DNA from: Rhodococcus spongiicola
GTDB lineage: Bacteria; Actinomycetota; Actinomycetes; Mycobacteriales; Mycobacteriaceae
Assembly: GCF_004011835.1 (NCBI RefSeq)
Contig: NZ_RKLN01000001.1
Span: forward strand, 434,001 to 498,000
Direction: 5' to 3'
DNA: 64,000 bases
Part shown: positions 27,986 through 36,543 of the stretch, piece after piece
Layout: each line of letters starts with the position of its first letter
How positions within the stretch are numbered: position 1 is the first letter of the stretch
Program-made: the position numbers and the translations under genes
Notes under the pieces: generated by a model
Database searches by the model: none
What the model saw: only the letters and a program-made list of their open reading frames with translations
What the model was told of the DNA's origin: nothing

Positions 27986-28464
27986 CTAGGTCGACGGGCG
28001 AGTAGTGGGGGTCGCGACGATCCGGCTGCCGGTGAGTCCGGCGAGGAGATCGTCGTCGATTCCATCGCGCAGGCAGCGGCCGGGTGTCGGGTCTCCGAGC
28101 TTCCCCTGGGGCTCGGTGATGGTGATCCGGGCGGTCGGGTCGACCCGTTCCAGCTGGCCCGGGCCTGCCCGACCTGCCTGGCGGTCCAATAGCCGAGGGT
28201 CTTGCGGCGTCTTGCGGCGGTGATACTTTCGGCATAGGCAGGCCAGGTTGGACTCGATGTCAGCCCGCCCGAAGCAGGATCGTCTTGTCCGCGCGGGGTG
28301 GGATTGACCGATATCGGCGCTCGGCCGCGGCGCCGGCGAGCCGCCCTGGTCGGCGTATGTGAGCGTCAGAGCCTGCCGCCATGTGGCGGCGGCAAGATCG
28401 CGAGCGCGGTCGGCGTCGATGGGGCCTTGGCCGATTGCCTTCAGTGCTTCTCGAAGTACCTGCT
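27986..28464 (-). pseudogene. Decayed DUF222 / HNH endonuclease gene
   Basis: The minus-strand translation keeps recognisable pieces of the DUF222-HNH (13E12 repeat) family C-terminal half: RARDLAAATWRQALT, then ESNLACLCRKYHRRKT, then DRQAG..GQLERVDPTARITITEP. The expected LDH-type catalytic segment between them has decayed (SCFGRADIES), the N-terminal DUF222 half is missing, and the C-terminus seems shifted in frame. No convincing start exists. Such genes are multicopy in rhodococci and mycobacteria. It lies directly downstream of the immunity gene. Nothing else is seen in 27746-27985 except the 28-bp repeat. Confidence 0.65.
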
Positions 28465-29166
28465 CTAGTTCCCGTATCCGAGCGCCCGCCGCACCGTGAG
28501 CGCGTCGTCGAAACTCGGGTCCGACGGGCTGCCGTGCAGTTCGATCCACACCCCCTCGGTCGTCTCGTCGACCCGGGCGAGGCCGGTCAGCGCCGCGCTG
28601 TCGAGGTCTATATCGTGGCCAACGTACGTCAGCCAGCCGACGGGGCGTTCGCCGCGTCGTGCGGCACGAGCGTTGATTCCCTGTGCCTTGCGGAAGGGGT
28701 GGGTAATGACAAAGCCGTAGTCGGCATCCCAGGGTTCGACGATTGCGGCGAGTGATTCGCGTAGCGCAATCGGGTCAAGCGACTCTGGCGAAGCCCAGTC
28801 TGGGTGCGGGAACTCGAGCAGGATATTGTTCCCCAGCGTGTCGTCTGCACCGCACCGGATTTCGAGTTTCACTGGGTGCCCATCGTGGAGCCGTGCGAAG
28901 CGCACTGTGAAGCCACCACCCGGCATGAGCTCGCCTCGGTCGTTACGCAGCGCTGTCGATTCCACGTAGTCCGCGAGGGCGTCGTCCGCAATCGGTACAG
29001 GGTGCAGATCCTCCGGGGCGCTGGCTTCGGGCTTTGAGATTCGCCAGCTGGTGTAATAGCCCTGGATGTCTGGAAGACCGGCGAGTGTGGCGCGGATTGC
29101 GTGCGCACACTCGAGCGGGGTCTGTGCGCGACCACCCCAACGGGCGTTCGAGTAGAGCCGTTCCAT
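28465..29166 (-). CDS. Imm52-like immunity protein
   Basis: A 233-residue protein starting at ATG 29166, 13 bases after the toxin stop. Features such as YYTSWRISKPEA, the acidic middle, FPHPDWASPESLDP, and GERPVGWLTYVG fit my memory of the Imm52 family, found next to Tox-REase-5 toxins. No signal peptide or membrane helix is visible, as expected for a cytoplasmic antitoxin that blocks a nuclease in the producer. The pairing with a Tox-REase-5-like gene directly upstream is the main support; the family name is from memory. Confidence 0.7.
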   Translation of the reverse strand: MERLYSNARWGGRAQTPLECAHAIRATLAGLPDIQGYYTSWRISKPEASAPEDLHPVPIADDALADYVESTALRNDRGELMPGGGFTVRFARLHDGHPVKLEIRCGADDTLGNNILLEFPHPDWASPESLDPIALRESLAAIVEPWDADYGFVITHPFRKAQGINARAARRGERPVGWLTYVGHDIDLDSAALTGLARVDETTEGVWIELHGSPSDPSFDDALTVRRALGYGN

Positions 29167-29179
29167 TTCTGCCCCTTCG

Positions 29180-30289
29180 TTACTCTGCCGGCACCCAAAC
29201 GACGTCGATTCCGTCGATTCCTCGTTCGTCAAGCAGGCGTTCGATCGCTTCCGCTGACTTCTCTTCAGCAACCCGCCACTCTATCGTCGCGTCCCCTCCG
29301 CTGGCTTCCACTGCGCGGATCTGACGTTGCGCTTGGTCTACAAGGCTTTCGTCGCCTTTCCACCAGGGTTGGAAATTGCCATCCTTGTCGAGGAACTGGT
29401 CATACCCGGGACCCTTAGCTTCGACTAGTGTCCCGGGCTCGTCATCTCCACCTGCTTCCCAACCGTCGAACTTGACACCTTCGACCTCGTACTCGGTGCC
29501 GGACGATGCGCCAGTGACCTGTTCCTCGTATGCCTTCGAGCGGTCGGAGACACCGTCCCGATTGACCTCAGCCCACTCCCCCGGCCCGTTGTCTGAGAGG
29601 AACTGTGAAGGGATGTGGGAGAGGATGTCTTCGATGGAAGCGATGCCGTCGAACTTGTCGATGAGGTAGGCGATGACAGCGGCACCGGTGACCACACCGG
29701 CTGCGACGAGCGCCCAGGCCGTGATCTCGACGGCTACACCGAGTCCAGCGATCGCGACCGGCAAGAACCCTCGAACGTTGCCGTTGGTGAGAGTCAGAAG
29801 TTCGATGGCCTGGTCGATCGCGGTGGCGGCGTCGGTGTCGGCTGTAGCGAGCGTTCCGAGGCCACTCGAGATTTCCTGCACCCACTCGTCGATGACGGCC
29901 TGATCGACGTCGCCGGAGCCGGGTGTGACCACCCAGTCGTCAGTGACGACGAGGCCCTCTGCTTCGGCGTATCGCGCTGTAGCGAGGAGTCGTTGTCGTG
30001 CGGTGTCGAGGTCCGCGATGGCGGTGATCCCGTTCTTGCGTAGCACGCGGAGGGCATCCGCGCGGTCGATGGCGTGGCCTCTGATCTGCGCCAATTTCTC
30101 GACAGCGGCGGCGTGCGCGTCTCCTGTCCATCCTCCGGTGTCGGGCAGGTTCGCCAAGCGCAGGTTGAGTGCTCCGAAATGGTCTTCGATCTGGTCGGCA
30201 AGGCCAGCGAGGGCTGAGAGTGCGTCATAGGGGACGTCGGGGTGCCAATTGGCTATCTGGTTCCGTCCGTAGCCCCCGGAAAGTTCCAT
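29180..30289 (-). CDS. Polymorphic toxin: WXG-like head, hydrophobic middle, Tox-REase-5-like nuclease
   Basis: A 369-residue protein. Residues 1-110 are helical with a W-x-G turn (GGWTGDAHAA, 53-60) like type VII substrates; 175-210 is hydrophobic (a membrane or translocation segment). Residues 265-369 look like the restriction-endonuclease-fold toxin Tox-REase-5: YEVEGVKFDGWE with Asp275, then GTLVEAKGPGYDQFL with Glu290-x-Lys292. This D...ExK set suggests metal-dependent DNA cleavage. It overlaps the small EspC-like gene upstream by one base (TGATG) and is followed by an immunity gene. It is probably exported by a type VII (ESX) system encoded elsewhere. Confidence 0.8.
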   Translation of the reverse strand: MELSGGYGRNQIANWHPDVPYDALSALAGLADQIEDHFGALNLRLANLPDTGGWTGDAHAAAVEKLAQIRGHAIDRADALRVLRKNGITAIADLDTARQRLLATARYAEAEGLVVTDDWVVTPGSGDVDQAVIDEWVQEISSGLGTLATADTDAATAIDQAIELLTLTNGNVRGFLPVAIAGLGVAVEITAWALVAAGVVTGAAVIAYLIDKFDGIASIEDILSHIPSQFLSDNGPGEWAEVNRDGVSDRSKAYEEQVTGASSGTEYEVEGVKFDGWEAGGDDEPGTLVEAKGPGYDQFLDKDGNFQPWWKGDESLVDQAQRQIRAVEASGGDATIEWRVAEEKSAEAIERLLDERGIDGIDVVWVPAE

Positions 30290-30591
30290 CAGCCGGGCTC
30301 GATCGCATTGAGGTTCGCTGTGGTGACATATTCGGTCGTCTCGTAATCATCGGCGGTGTCGGATAGGGCGGCGGTGGTCGCTTCGAGATGTTCGGTGAGT
30401 TCACCGAGCGTGACGGCAATGGCCGCATCTGCGTCGGAGAGTGCCCTGGCTGCGACTGATCCGGTCAGGTGCTCCGAGGCGCCGGCGAGGCGATCGATGG
30501 TGACCTCGGCAGCAAAGTAGTCGCGGGAATGAATGAACTCACTAGCGAGTGCGCGTAGTTGTGCCGGGTCGACTTCGAGCGGCGTACTCAT
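30289..30591 (-). CDS. Small EspC/WXG100-like type VII secretion partner
   Basis: A 100-residue, all-helical acidic protein from ATG 30591 with GGGGGATCC upstream. It begins LEVDPAQLRALASEFIHSRD and ends TADDYETTEYVTTANL, the pattern of actinobacterial type VII secretion target (EspC / DUF2580-type) proteins; YETTE near the end resembles the YxxxD/E export signal. It likely pairs with the N-terminal helical domain of the toxin and carries it to the ESX machine. It is the first gene of the three-gene cassette. Confidence 0.72.
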   Translation of the reverse strand: MSTPLEVDPAQLRALASEFIHSRDYFAAEVTIDRLAGASEHLTGSVAARALSDADAAIAVTLGELTEHLEATTAALSDTADDYETTEYVTTANLNAIEPG

Positions 30592-30825
30592 GGATCCCCC
30601 CAAGGACTTCGTGGCAGCGAGTATGTCAAGCGAGGAGAATTCGGACAAACCGCACCGTACGCGTCGAAGCGGCACGTGCGGCCAGCATCCGTGGTTTGGG
30701 CAGCGAGGACGCCGAAGCAAGCCAGGATCAACTTCCCGCATTCCAACGAGGTCTGTTGTCATGGCTACCAGCGGGCACGGGAGTAGAACCGAGTGTGCCC
30801 TGGCGAGAGGAATCTTGTCGACCAG

Positions 30826-30853
30826 GTCAGGCCGCCATGGTCGGCGCGATGAC
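30826..30853. repeat. Right copy of the 28-bp direct repeat, inside the hsdR 3' end
   Basis: One mismatch to 27843-27870. It covers the last eight sense codons and stop of hsdR. The 234 bases between this and the EspC-like gene show no gene and must hold the cassette promoter. Confidence 0.85.
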
Positions 30854-33800
30854 CTCCATCTGCTCGATCACCAGCTTGATGGCCTCGGGCTGACGGTCCG
30901 GCGGGTAGCCGTGTCGAGTGAGTAGTCGCTTGATCTGCGATCGTAGCCGCGCCTTGACGTCCTCCCGGACGGTCCAGTCGGTGGATGCGTCGCGCCGCAT
31001 CACCGCGACGAGGTCACGGGCGATGTCGGCAAGCTTGCCCTCTCCCTGCTCCTCGACCGCAGACTCGTTCTGGGCGACAGCGTCGTAGAAGGCGAGTTCG
31101 TTCTCGTCCAGCGGCGGTGTGAACTGGCTTCCTCGATCAGATTCGGCGGCGACTTCTTTGGCCATCTCGACCAGCGCGGTGATCACCTCCGCGGAAGTCA
31201 GTTGGCTGTTGGTGTACTTGACCATCAACGCCTGCAGTCTCTCCGAGAATGCGCGCTGGCGGACGACGTTGTGCTTCGCCGCCTTCCGGGACTCGTCCGT
31301 GATCAGCTTTCGCATTGCCTCGATCGCGAGGTTCGGGTTCTTCGCTTGCTGGGCCCGACGGACGAAGTCGACGTTGATGTCCTTCAGCGACGGCTTCGGC
31401 ATGCCGGCCGCGTCGTAGATGTCTAGAACCTCACCGGACTCGACGGATGCCGCCATCAACTGGCGCAGCGCCCGCTGCACGTCCTCCGGTACCGCCTGGC
31501 CTCGTGCGTAGCGATCCTCGGCGTCAAACTTGGCCATGTAGACGCGAACTTCCTCGAAGAACTTCGCGACCGGTGCCTGCTCCCGCAGCGCCTCGTGGCT
31601 GCCACAGATCGCCCACACCCGAGACAGCTGCGACGCGAACTTGCGGTAACGAGCCGCGAGGGTCTCCTGCCCCTCACCCACCTGGTTCTCTGGATTCCGG
31701 GGATCACGCAGGTAGTTGACGGTCGCGTTGGCGGCGTCGAAATAGGCGCGGGGACCGGGCCTGTGCAGCTGCTCGCGCCAGTCGAATCCGTGCAGGATGT
31801 TCTCGATAATCTTGATGAGGTTCTTGGCGGTGTCGACCGCGGCACCGATGTCCTTGCCGATCGGCTTGTTCGCACGGTCGGCCTCGGTGTATTCAGCGAG
31901 CGCCTGCGTGAGATTGTCGGCGACGGGCGCGTAGGCGACGAGAAGCCCGTCCTGCTTGCCGCGGAAGGTCCGGTTGACGCGGGCGAGCGCCTGCATCAGC
32001 AGCGCACCCTTGAGCGGCCGGTCCAGGTACATCGTGTGCAGTGGCGGCGCGTCGAAACCGGTGAGCATCATGTCCTTGACGATGACCAGTTCGAGTTCGT
32101 CGTCGATGTCCTTGAGCCGCTTTTTGATCGCCGCGTTCTCGGAATCGCGCCGTACATGGTCGATGATCGGCGATGTGTCGCTAGGGTTGCCGGAGTAGAC
32201 GACCTTGATCTTTCCAGTGGAAAGATCGTCGCTGTGCCAGTCGGGGCGCAGCGCCACGATCTCTCGATACAGGTTGGCGCAGATCTCCCGGGTCGCACCG
32301 ACGATCATCGCCTTCCCCGCCGCAGCCGGGTTCTTCTCCGAGCCTACGAACGGGTTCATCGCCGCACGCCGCGCCTCCCAGTGCTCGACGAGATCGCCGG
32401 CGAGCTTCTTCAATCGGGTCGGCGCACCGTAGACCGCGTTGATGACGGCGACGCTCTTCTCGATTCGGTCGCGCTCGGTGTCGTCGAGGCCGAACGTCGC
32501 CTCATCCGCCGAAGCGTCAATGTCCTTCTCCGAGACGTCCTCGGCGAAAGACACTTTCACGAGCCGGCTCTCGAAGTAGACCGGGACGGTGGCACCGTCC
32601 TCGACGGCGCGGGTCAGGTCGTAGATGTCAATGTAGTCACCGAACACGTCTCGGGTGTTGCGGTCCTCGAACGAGATCGGGGTTCCGGTGAAGGCGATCA
32701 GCGTGGCGTGCGGCAGCGCGTCACGAAGGTGCCGCGCGTACCCGTCGAGGTTGTCGTAGTGGCTGCGGTGCGCTTCGTCAACCATGACGATGACGTTGCG
32801 GCGATCGGTCAGCAACGGATGGCTGGCGCCCGAATGCCGTTCGTCTGCGGTCCGCCCGAACTTCTGCAGGGTCGTGAAGTAGATGCCGCCCGTGGTGCGC
32901 CCGGACAGCTCCTGTCGCAGCTCCTCACGCTTGCGGATCTGCTTGGGCTGCTCCGGCAGCAACCGGGACCGCAGGAAGGTCTCGTAGAGCTGGCCGTCGA
33001 GCTCGGTGCGGTCGGTGATCACCACGATCGTCGGGTTGGCCAGCTGCGGGTGCCGGATCACCTGATTCGCGTACAGCTCCATTTCCATGGACTTGCCCGA
33101 GCCCTGGGTGTGCCACACGACGCCGGCCTTGCCGCTGCTCCCGACGGCTTGCGCCGTGGAGCCCACTGCCTTGGTGACGGCAAAGTACTGGTGTGGCTTG
33201 GCGACTCGCTTGAGCAGTCCGTTCTCGTCGTGGTCGAACGCGGTGAAACTGCGTAAGAGCTGCAGGAAGCGTTCCTGATTGAACAGGCCGTGGAGGGCGG
33301 TGTCGAGCGGTGTCGCACCGTCGAGGGTGTCGGTGGTGACGGGTTTGCCGTAGTCGTCAACGTTCCACGGAGAGTAGTGGTTGAACGGGGTGAACGGTGT
33401 CCCGTAACGAGCGGTGATGCCGTCCGATATCAGGTTGAAGACAACGAACCTGAAGGCGAGCGGGAACTCCTTCAGGTAGGTGCCCAACTGCGCATGCGCC
33501 TGGACCAGCCCGGCATTCTCTGCGCCGGCCTTCTTGAGTTCGACGATGCTGACCGGCATCCCGTTCATATACAGGACGATGTCGAATCGCCGACGGTGAT
33601 CGCCCTTGACGATGGTCACCTGGTCGACCGCGAGCCAGTCGTTCTGGTCCGGGTCCTGAGACAGCAATCGGATGGTGGGCGTGACCTCCTCACCCGCGTC
33701 GTCGACGTAAGAGATCTTGCGCAGTCCCTCGGTGAGGAAGCCGTGGATCGTCTCGTTCTCGGCGATGGCGTCGCTCGACCGAGCATTCGCGATCTCAGCC

Positions 33801-34021
33801 ACGGCCTGATCGACGACGTGTTCGGGGAGGTCCTTGTTGAACCGCACGATCGCCTGCCTCAGCCGCGGCACGATCAGCAGCTCGTCGAGTGACGCACGCT
33901 CTTCGTTGCCCGGTGCGATTTCCGTCCCGCTGAGGTGCTTCCACCCCAGTTCCCCGAGGACGTCCAGAGCCATCTGCTCCCAATCGTTCTCGGTCAATCC
34001 ACGGCTCTCGATCACTGCCAT
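30827..34021 (-). CDS. hsdR: Type I restriction enzyme subunit R
   Basis: A 1064-residue restriction and translocation subunit. The N-terminal PD-(D/E)xK nuclease (about 10-200) has Asp147 in RRFDIVLYM and Glu161-x-Lys163 in VSIVELKK. The SF2 motor follows: Walker A TQGSGKS (305-311), motif II DEAH (415-418) in VMVDEAHRSHY, and SAT-like FTGTPI. A C-terminal helical domain binds HsdM. ATG 34021 has AGGGAGGG upstream; the frame is open further up. It is a separate unit, 4.4 kb from hsdS and 5.7 kb from hsdM, and shares an operator-like palindrome with them. Its stop lies in the 28-bp repeat. Confidence 0.95.
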   Translation of the reverse strand: MAVIESRGLTENDWEQMALDVLGELGWKHLSGTEIAPGNEERASLDELLIVPRLRQAIVRFNKDLPEHVVDQAVAEIANARSSDAIAENETIHGFLTEGLRKISYVDDAGEEVTPTIRLLSQDPDQNDWLAVDQVTIVKGDHRRRFDIVLYMNGMPVSIVELKKAGAENAGLVQAHAQLGTYLKEFPLAFRFVVFNLISDGITARYGTPFTPFNHYSPWNVDDYGKPVTTDTLDGATPLDTALHGLFNQERFLQLLRSFTAFDHDENGLLKRVAKPHQYFAVTKAVGSTAQAVGSSGKAGVVWHTQGSGKSMEMELYANQVIRHPQLANPTIVVITDRTELDGQLYETFLRSRLLPEQPKQIRKREELRQELSGRTTGGIYFTTLQKFGRTADERHSGASHPLLTDRRNVIVMVDEAHRSHYDNLDGYARHLRDALPHATLIAFTGTPISFEDRNTRDVFGDYIDIYDLTRAVEDGATVPVYFESRLVKVSFAEDVSEKDIDASADEATFGLDDTERDRIEKSVAVINAVYGAPTRLKKLAGDLVEHWEARRAAMNPFVGSEKNPAAAGKAMIVGATREICANLYREIVALRPDWHSDDLSTGKIKVVYSGNPSDTSPIIDHVRRDSENAAIKKRLKDIDDELELVIVKDMMLTGFDAPPLHTMYLDRPLKGALLMQALARVNRTFRGKQDGLLVAYAPVADNLTQALAEYTEADRANKPIGKDIGAAVDTAKNLIKIIENILHGFDWREQLHRPGPRAYFDAANATVNYLRDPRNPENQVGEGQETLAARYRKFASQLSRVWAICGSHEALREQAPVAKFFEEVRVYMAKFDAEDRYARGQAVPEDVQRALRQLMAASVESGEVLDIYDAAGMPKPSLKDINVDFVRRAQQAKNPNLAIEAMRKLITDESRKAAKHNVVRQRAFSERLQALMVKYTNSQLTSAEVITALVEMAKEVAAESDRGSQFTPPLDENELAFYDAVAQNESAVEEQGEGKLADIARDLVAVMRRDASTDWTVREDVKARLRSQIKRLLTRHGYPPDRQPEAIKLVIEQMEVIAPTMAA

Positions 34022-34099
34022 GCCCTCCCTCGAGTCATCACAACACGGCAAACAGTACCGGCCGGACACAAGCGGGTCTGACGGCAGCGGCAGACCAGT

Positions 34100-34117
34100 C
34101 GATAACCCCGGTTATCG
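34100..34117. promoter_or_regulatory. Palindrome CGATAACC-NN-GGTTATCG, site 1
   Basis: An 18-bp palindrome with 8-bp arms sits 79 bases upstream of hsdR and 39 bases upstream of the divergent gene at 34157. The same arms and spacing recur at 43508-43525 between the other two divergent units of the island. It has the size and symmetry of a dimeric-repressor operator. Confidence 0.6.
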
Positions 34118-34156
34118 GCGCAGCACTTGGCTCTGCATCCGAGTCGTTCGCAGGAT

Positions 34157-34696
34157 ATGGACATCACTTCGACCGAACCAGGGAGTCTGTCTGTGACTGT
34201 GCCTATCGACCCCAACCTTTCACCCGTTGCTCCAGTCGAGCCCGAGCAGCGGACGCCGGCTCGGCGCCCCTTCTGGCTGGGTGTGGGTGTCGGTGTCGTC
34301 GCAGCGGCGACCGTCGGTGGTATCGCGTTCGGCGCGGTCGCCGGTGTCCGCGCTCTGAGCGCGCCGGCGACGTTCGAGATCACCGGCACGCTCACGCTGA
34401 ACGGCAAAGCGACCACGACCGGACTGCCGACCGGATTCTCGTGCGCCGGCACCAGCGGTTACGACGACCTGTCTCCCAATGCCGCAGTGAAGGTTTCCGA
34501 CGAGTCCGGAACCCTGCTCGCGAAGGGCCACATGATCGGAAGCGTCGGAGGTTCCGGCTATTGCATCTTTGACTTCGCCGTCACCGACGTGCCCCGAGGC
34601 AGCAAGTTCTACGAGGTCGAGATCGCCCGCCGTGGCGGCCTCTCCTACACCGAAGTCGAAGCCGAAGAAGGTCTGTCGCTGTCGATCGGCGACTGA
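34157..34696 (+). CDS. Membrane-anchored protein of unknown function
   Basis: A 179-residue protein: a cytoplasmic Pro-rich segment (1-38), one transmembrane helix (about 40-68, [20 protein letters not shown]) and an external beta-rich domain (75-179) that starts [13 protein letters not shown] and has two cysteines (in FSCAGTSGY and GYCIFDF), possibly a disulfide. I do not recognise a named family. It starts a two-gene unit with the DUF4352 gene 41 bases downstream and diverges from hsdR across the palindrome. Confidence 0.65.
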   Translation: MDITSTEPGSLSVTVPIDPNLSPVAPVEPEQRTPARRPFWLGVGVGVVAAATVGGIAFGAVAGVRALSAPATFEITGTLTLNGKATTTGLPTGFSCAGTSGYDDLSPNAAVKVSDESGTLLAKGHMIGSVGGSGYCIFDFAVTDVPRGSKFYEVEIARRGGLSYTEVEAEEGLSLSIGD

Positions 34697-34737
34697 CCAC
34701 CATCCCTCAACCCGTTCCATTTGAAAAGGACATCAGC

Positions 34738-35400
34738 ATGACCATTCCTCAGCAGCCCTTCCAGGGCCAGCCCGTGCCCCAAGCTCCTCAGCAGCCGATC
34801 AACAAGAAGTCCAAGAAGTGGCCGTGGATCGTCGGCGTGATCGCCGCATTCATCGTGATCGGCGCGGTCTCCGGCGGAGAGGACGACAAGAAGTCGACGG
34901 ACGCAGCGTCCCCTGCCGAGGTCGCCGCTGTCGACGCGGTCTCGTCCGCCGCCCCTGCACCAGCCGCCCCGGCTCCGGCACCGGCTCCGGCTCCGAAGCC
35001 GGTGCCCGGGATGGGCACGCCCGTGCGAGACGGGAAGTTCGAGTTCGTCGTCACCGATGTCGTCACAGGGCTGAGCACAGTCGGGGACAACCCGTTCCTC
35101 ACCGAGCAGGCACAGGGCCAGTTCGTGGTCGTGACGATGACGGTGCAGAACACGTCCGACAAGCCGAAGGGACTGAGCCCGGACAACCAGGAGATGTATG
35201 ACACGCAGGGCCGCAAGTTCACCGCCGACACGATGGCCGGCATCGCCCTCGATTCGGAAGTGTCGATCTGGGACGAGATCAACCCCGGCAACAAGGTGAC
35301 GATGAAGGTCGTCTACGACATGCCGGCCGACGCCGTGCCGGCCGAAATGGAACTGCACGACTCGATGTTCTCGGGCGGTACTCGCGTCGCCCTCAAGTAA
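34738..35400 (+). CDS. DUF4352 membrane-anchored protein
   Basis: A 220-residue protein. A short cytoplasmic part rich in Gln and Pro is followed by a transmembrane helix (about 28-45, [17 protein letters not shown]), a low-complexity Ala-Pro linker (78-90) and a DUF4352 immunoglobulin-like domain (95-220; [51 protein letters not shown]). DUF4352 domains lie outside the membrane and are thought to bind partners or ligands. It shares an operon with the gene before it and ends at the strong terminator at 35482-35523. Confidence 0.8.
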   Translation: MTIPQQPFQGQPVPQAPQQPINKKSKKWPWIVGVIAAFIVIGAVSGGEDDKKSTDAASPAEVAAVDAVSSAAPAPAAPAPAPAPAPKPVPGMGTPVRDGKFEFVVTDVVTGLSTVGDNPFLTEQAQGQFVVVTMTVQNTSDKPKGLSPDNQEMYDTQGRKFTADTMAGIALDSEVSIWDEINPGNKVTMKVVYDMPADAVPAEMELHDSMFSGGTRVALK

Positions 35401-35481
35401 AGACTGGTCCTGGCGGGCGCGAGCGCTGGGGGGTGCACGCGCCCGCCAGGACCTCTTCGCAACACCCGGCGTCAGAGGGTG

Positions 35482-35523
35482 GGGCCTCGCCGAGGTGCCG
35501 ATTTCGGCACCTCGGCGAGGCCC
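35482..35523. terminator. Bidirectional terminator between convergent units
   Basis: A 20-bp perfect stem (starting GGGCCTCGCCGAGG at 35482) with a 2-base TT loop, followed by TTGT. It separates the plus-strand DUF4352 gene from the convergent end of the hsdM-hsdS operon at 35609 and can serve both directions. Confidence 0.85.
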
Positions 35524-35608
35524 TTGTCGTGTGCCGGATTCCGGCGTGTCGAGGCAGTGTGTCGTCGCCGGAAACCAGTCCGCCCTCCACGTCCGCGCGC
35601 GGGGACAC

Positions 35609-36505
35609 TTAGGTCGACGTGTTCCAGCGTTGCTTGAGGTCGTCCACGGTCGGGGTGGATGTCTGACGCTTCCCAGCGCCGGGCTTCGACGACTGCTTGC
35701 GCGGTCGCTGAGACCGCGGCGGTGTCATACCACGTTCTCGGCGCCGGGCAGCCAGCGCATACATCGCTTCGCGGCCTTCGGCACGAATCTTGGCCACACC
35801 CGGCACCTCGCTCGCTGCGGACACCGATTGTTCGAGTGGACGTGCGTTGAGCGCCGCGAGTGCCCTTCTTGCAGAAGCGACCTCGCGTTCGAGATGAAGG
35901 CATTCGGCACAGCACCATCGGTCCTCGAACCGCTCGAATCTGCCTTTCGGGGACTGGCATACACCGCACCTCTTGGGCTGAGGCATCTTCGACTGTTTGG
36001 CTGCCGGCGCCGATCGTGGCTGCGCACTCTTCTCCGGTACCGGGTCGGACTGCGCAGCCGCCGGAGGCGCTGACGGGGTCGGCTCAGTAGGCCCAGGTGG
36101 TGTGAGACTGGCAAGTTCCGCTCGGAGAAGCGAAATCTGCTCGCGCTTGACGACAATCAGATCGGAGAGTTCCGGCGCAAGACCTGCGGGCGATTCTTCG
36201 AGGTAGCGAAGTTCGTTCTGGGCCCGCGAGATCTCGGTCTCGAGATCGGTGAACCGCCGCCGTTTGGCAATCGCCTTCTCACACGCATCGAGGCCACCGT
36301 CCGGCAGGGTTGACTTGCCGAAGGCCGCCATCGCCAACTCGGTACGGGCCCGATTCCAATCCTTGACCAGCTGCTGGAGGTCGACCTCGAGGGATTCTTC
36401 TTCCCGGACGAGTTCGAGCGCGTACTCGAGTTCGTCGGCCAGTTTCTGCGCTGCCGCCCGCGCTTGCTGGAGTAGGACGTCGAGCTTGTCAGTGGGCGTC
36501 GTCAA
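35609..36505 (-). CDS. Coiled-coil and zinc-ribbon protein of unknown function
   Basis: A 298-residue protein from TTG 36505 behind GAGGGAGA; the frame is open further up without likely start signals. Residues 1-135 are strongly helical with heptads (LLQQARAAAQKLADELEYAL; ISRAQNELRYLEES), then a Pro/Ala linker, a likely zinc ribbon CGVC-x15-CAEC (about 185-207), another helix (REVASARRALAAL) and a basic tail. I recognise no family. It is the last gene of the operon begun by the M-like protein. Its layout mirrors the protein at 18060-18788. Confidence 0.6.
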   Translation of the reverse strand: MTTPTDKLDVLLQQARAAAQKLADELEYALELVREEESLEVDLQQLVKDWNRARTELAMAAFGKSTLPDGGLDACEKAIAKRRRFTDLETEISRAQNELRYLEESPAGLAPELSDLIVVKREQISLLRAELASLTPPGPTEPTPSAPPAAAQSDPVPEKSAQPRSAPAAKQSKMPQPKRCGVCQSPKGRFERFEDRWCCAECLHLEREVASARRALAALNARPLEQSVSAASEVPGVAKIRAEGREAMYALAARRRERGMTPPRSQRPRKQSSKPGAGKRQTSTPTVDDLKQRWNTST

Positions 36506-36543
36506 TTCGGGTCTCCCTCGCAATGGATGCGGTCGATGCTGGG

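Noticed and set aside
26460-28235. A 591-codon frame joining the dehalogenase to upstream sequence
   Set aside because: Only the last 286 residues look like a protein family and a strong AGGAGG lies before the internal ATG at 27320; the upstream part overlaps the DoxX gene.
34157-35400. The two envelope genes considered as a toxin-antitoxin pair
   Set aside because: Both have membrane anchors and external beta domains, and neither shows toxin or antitoxin features.
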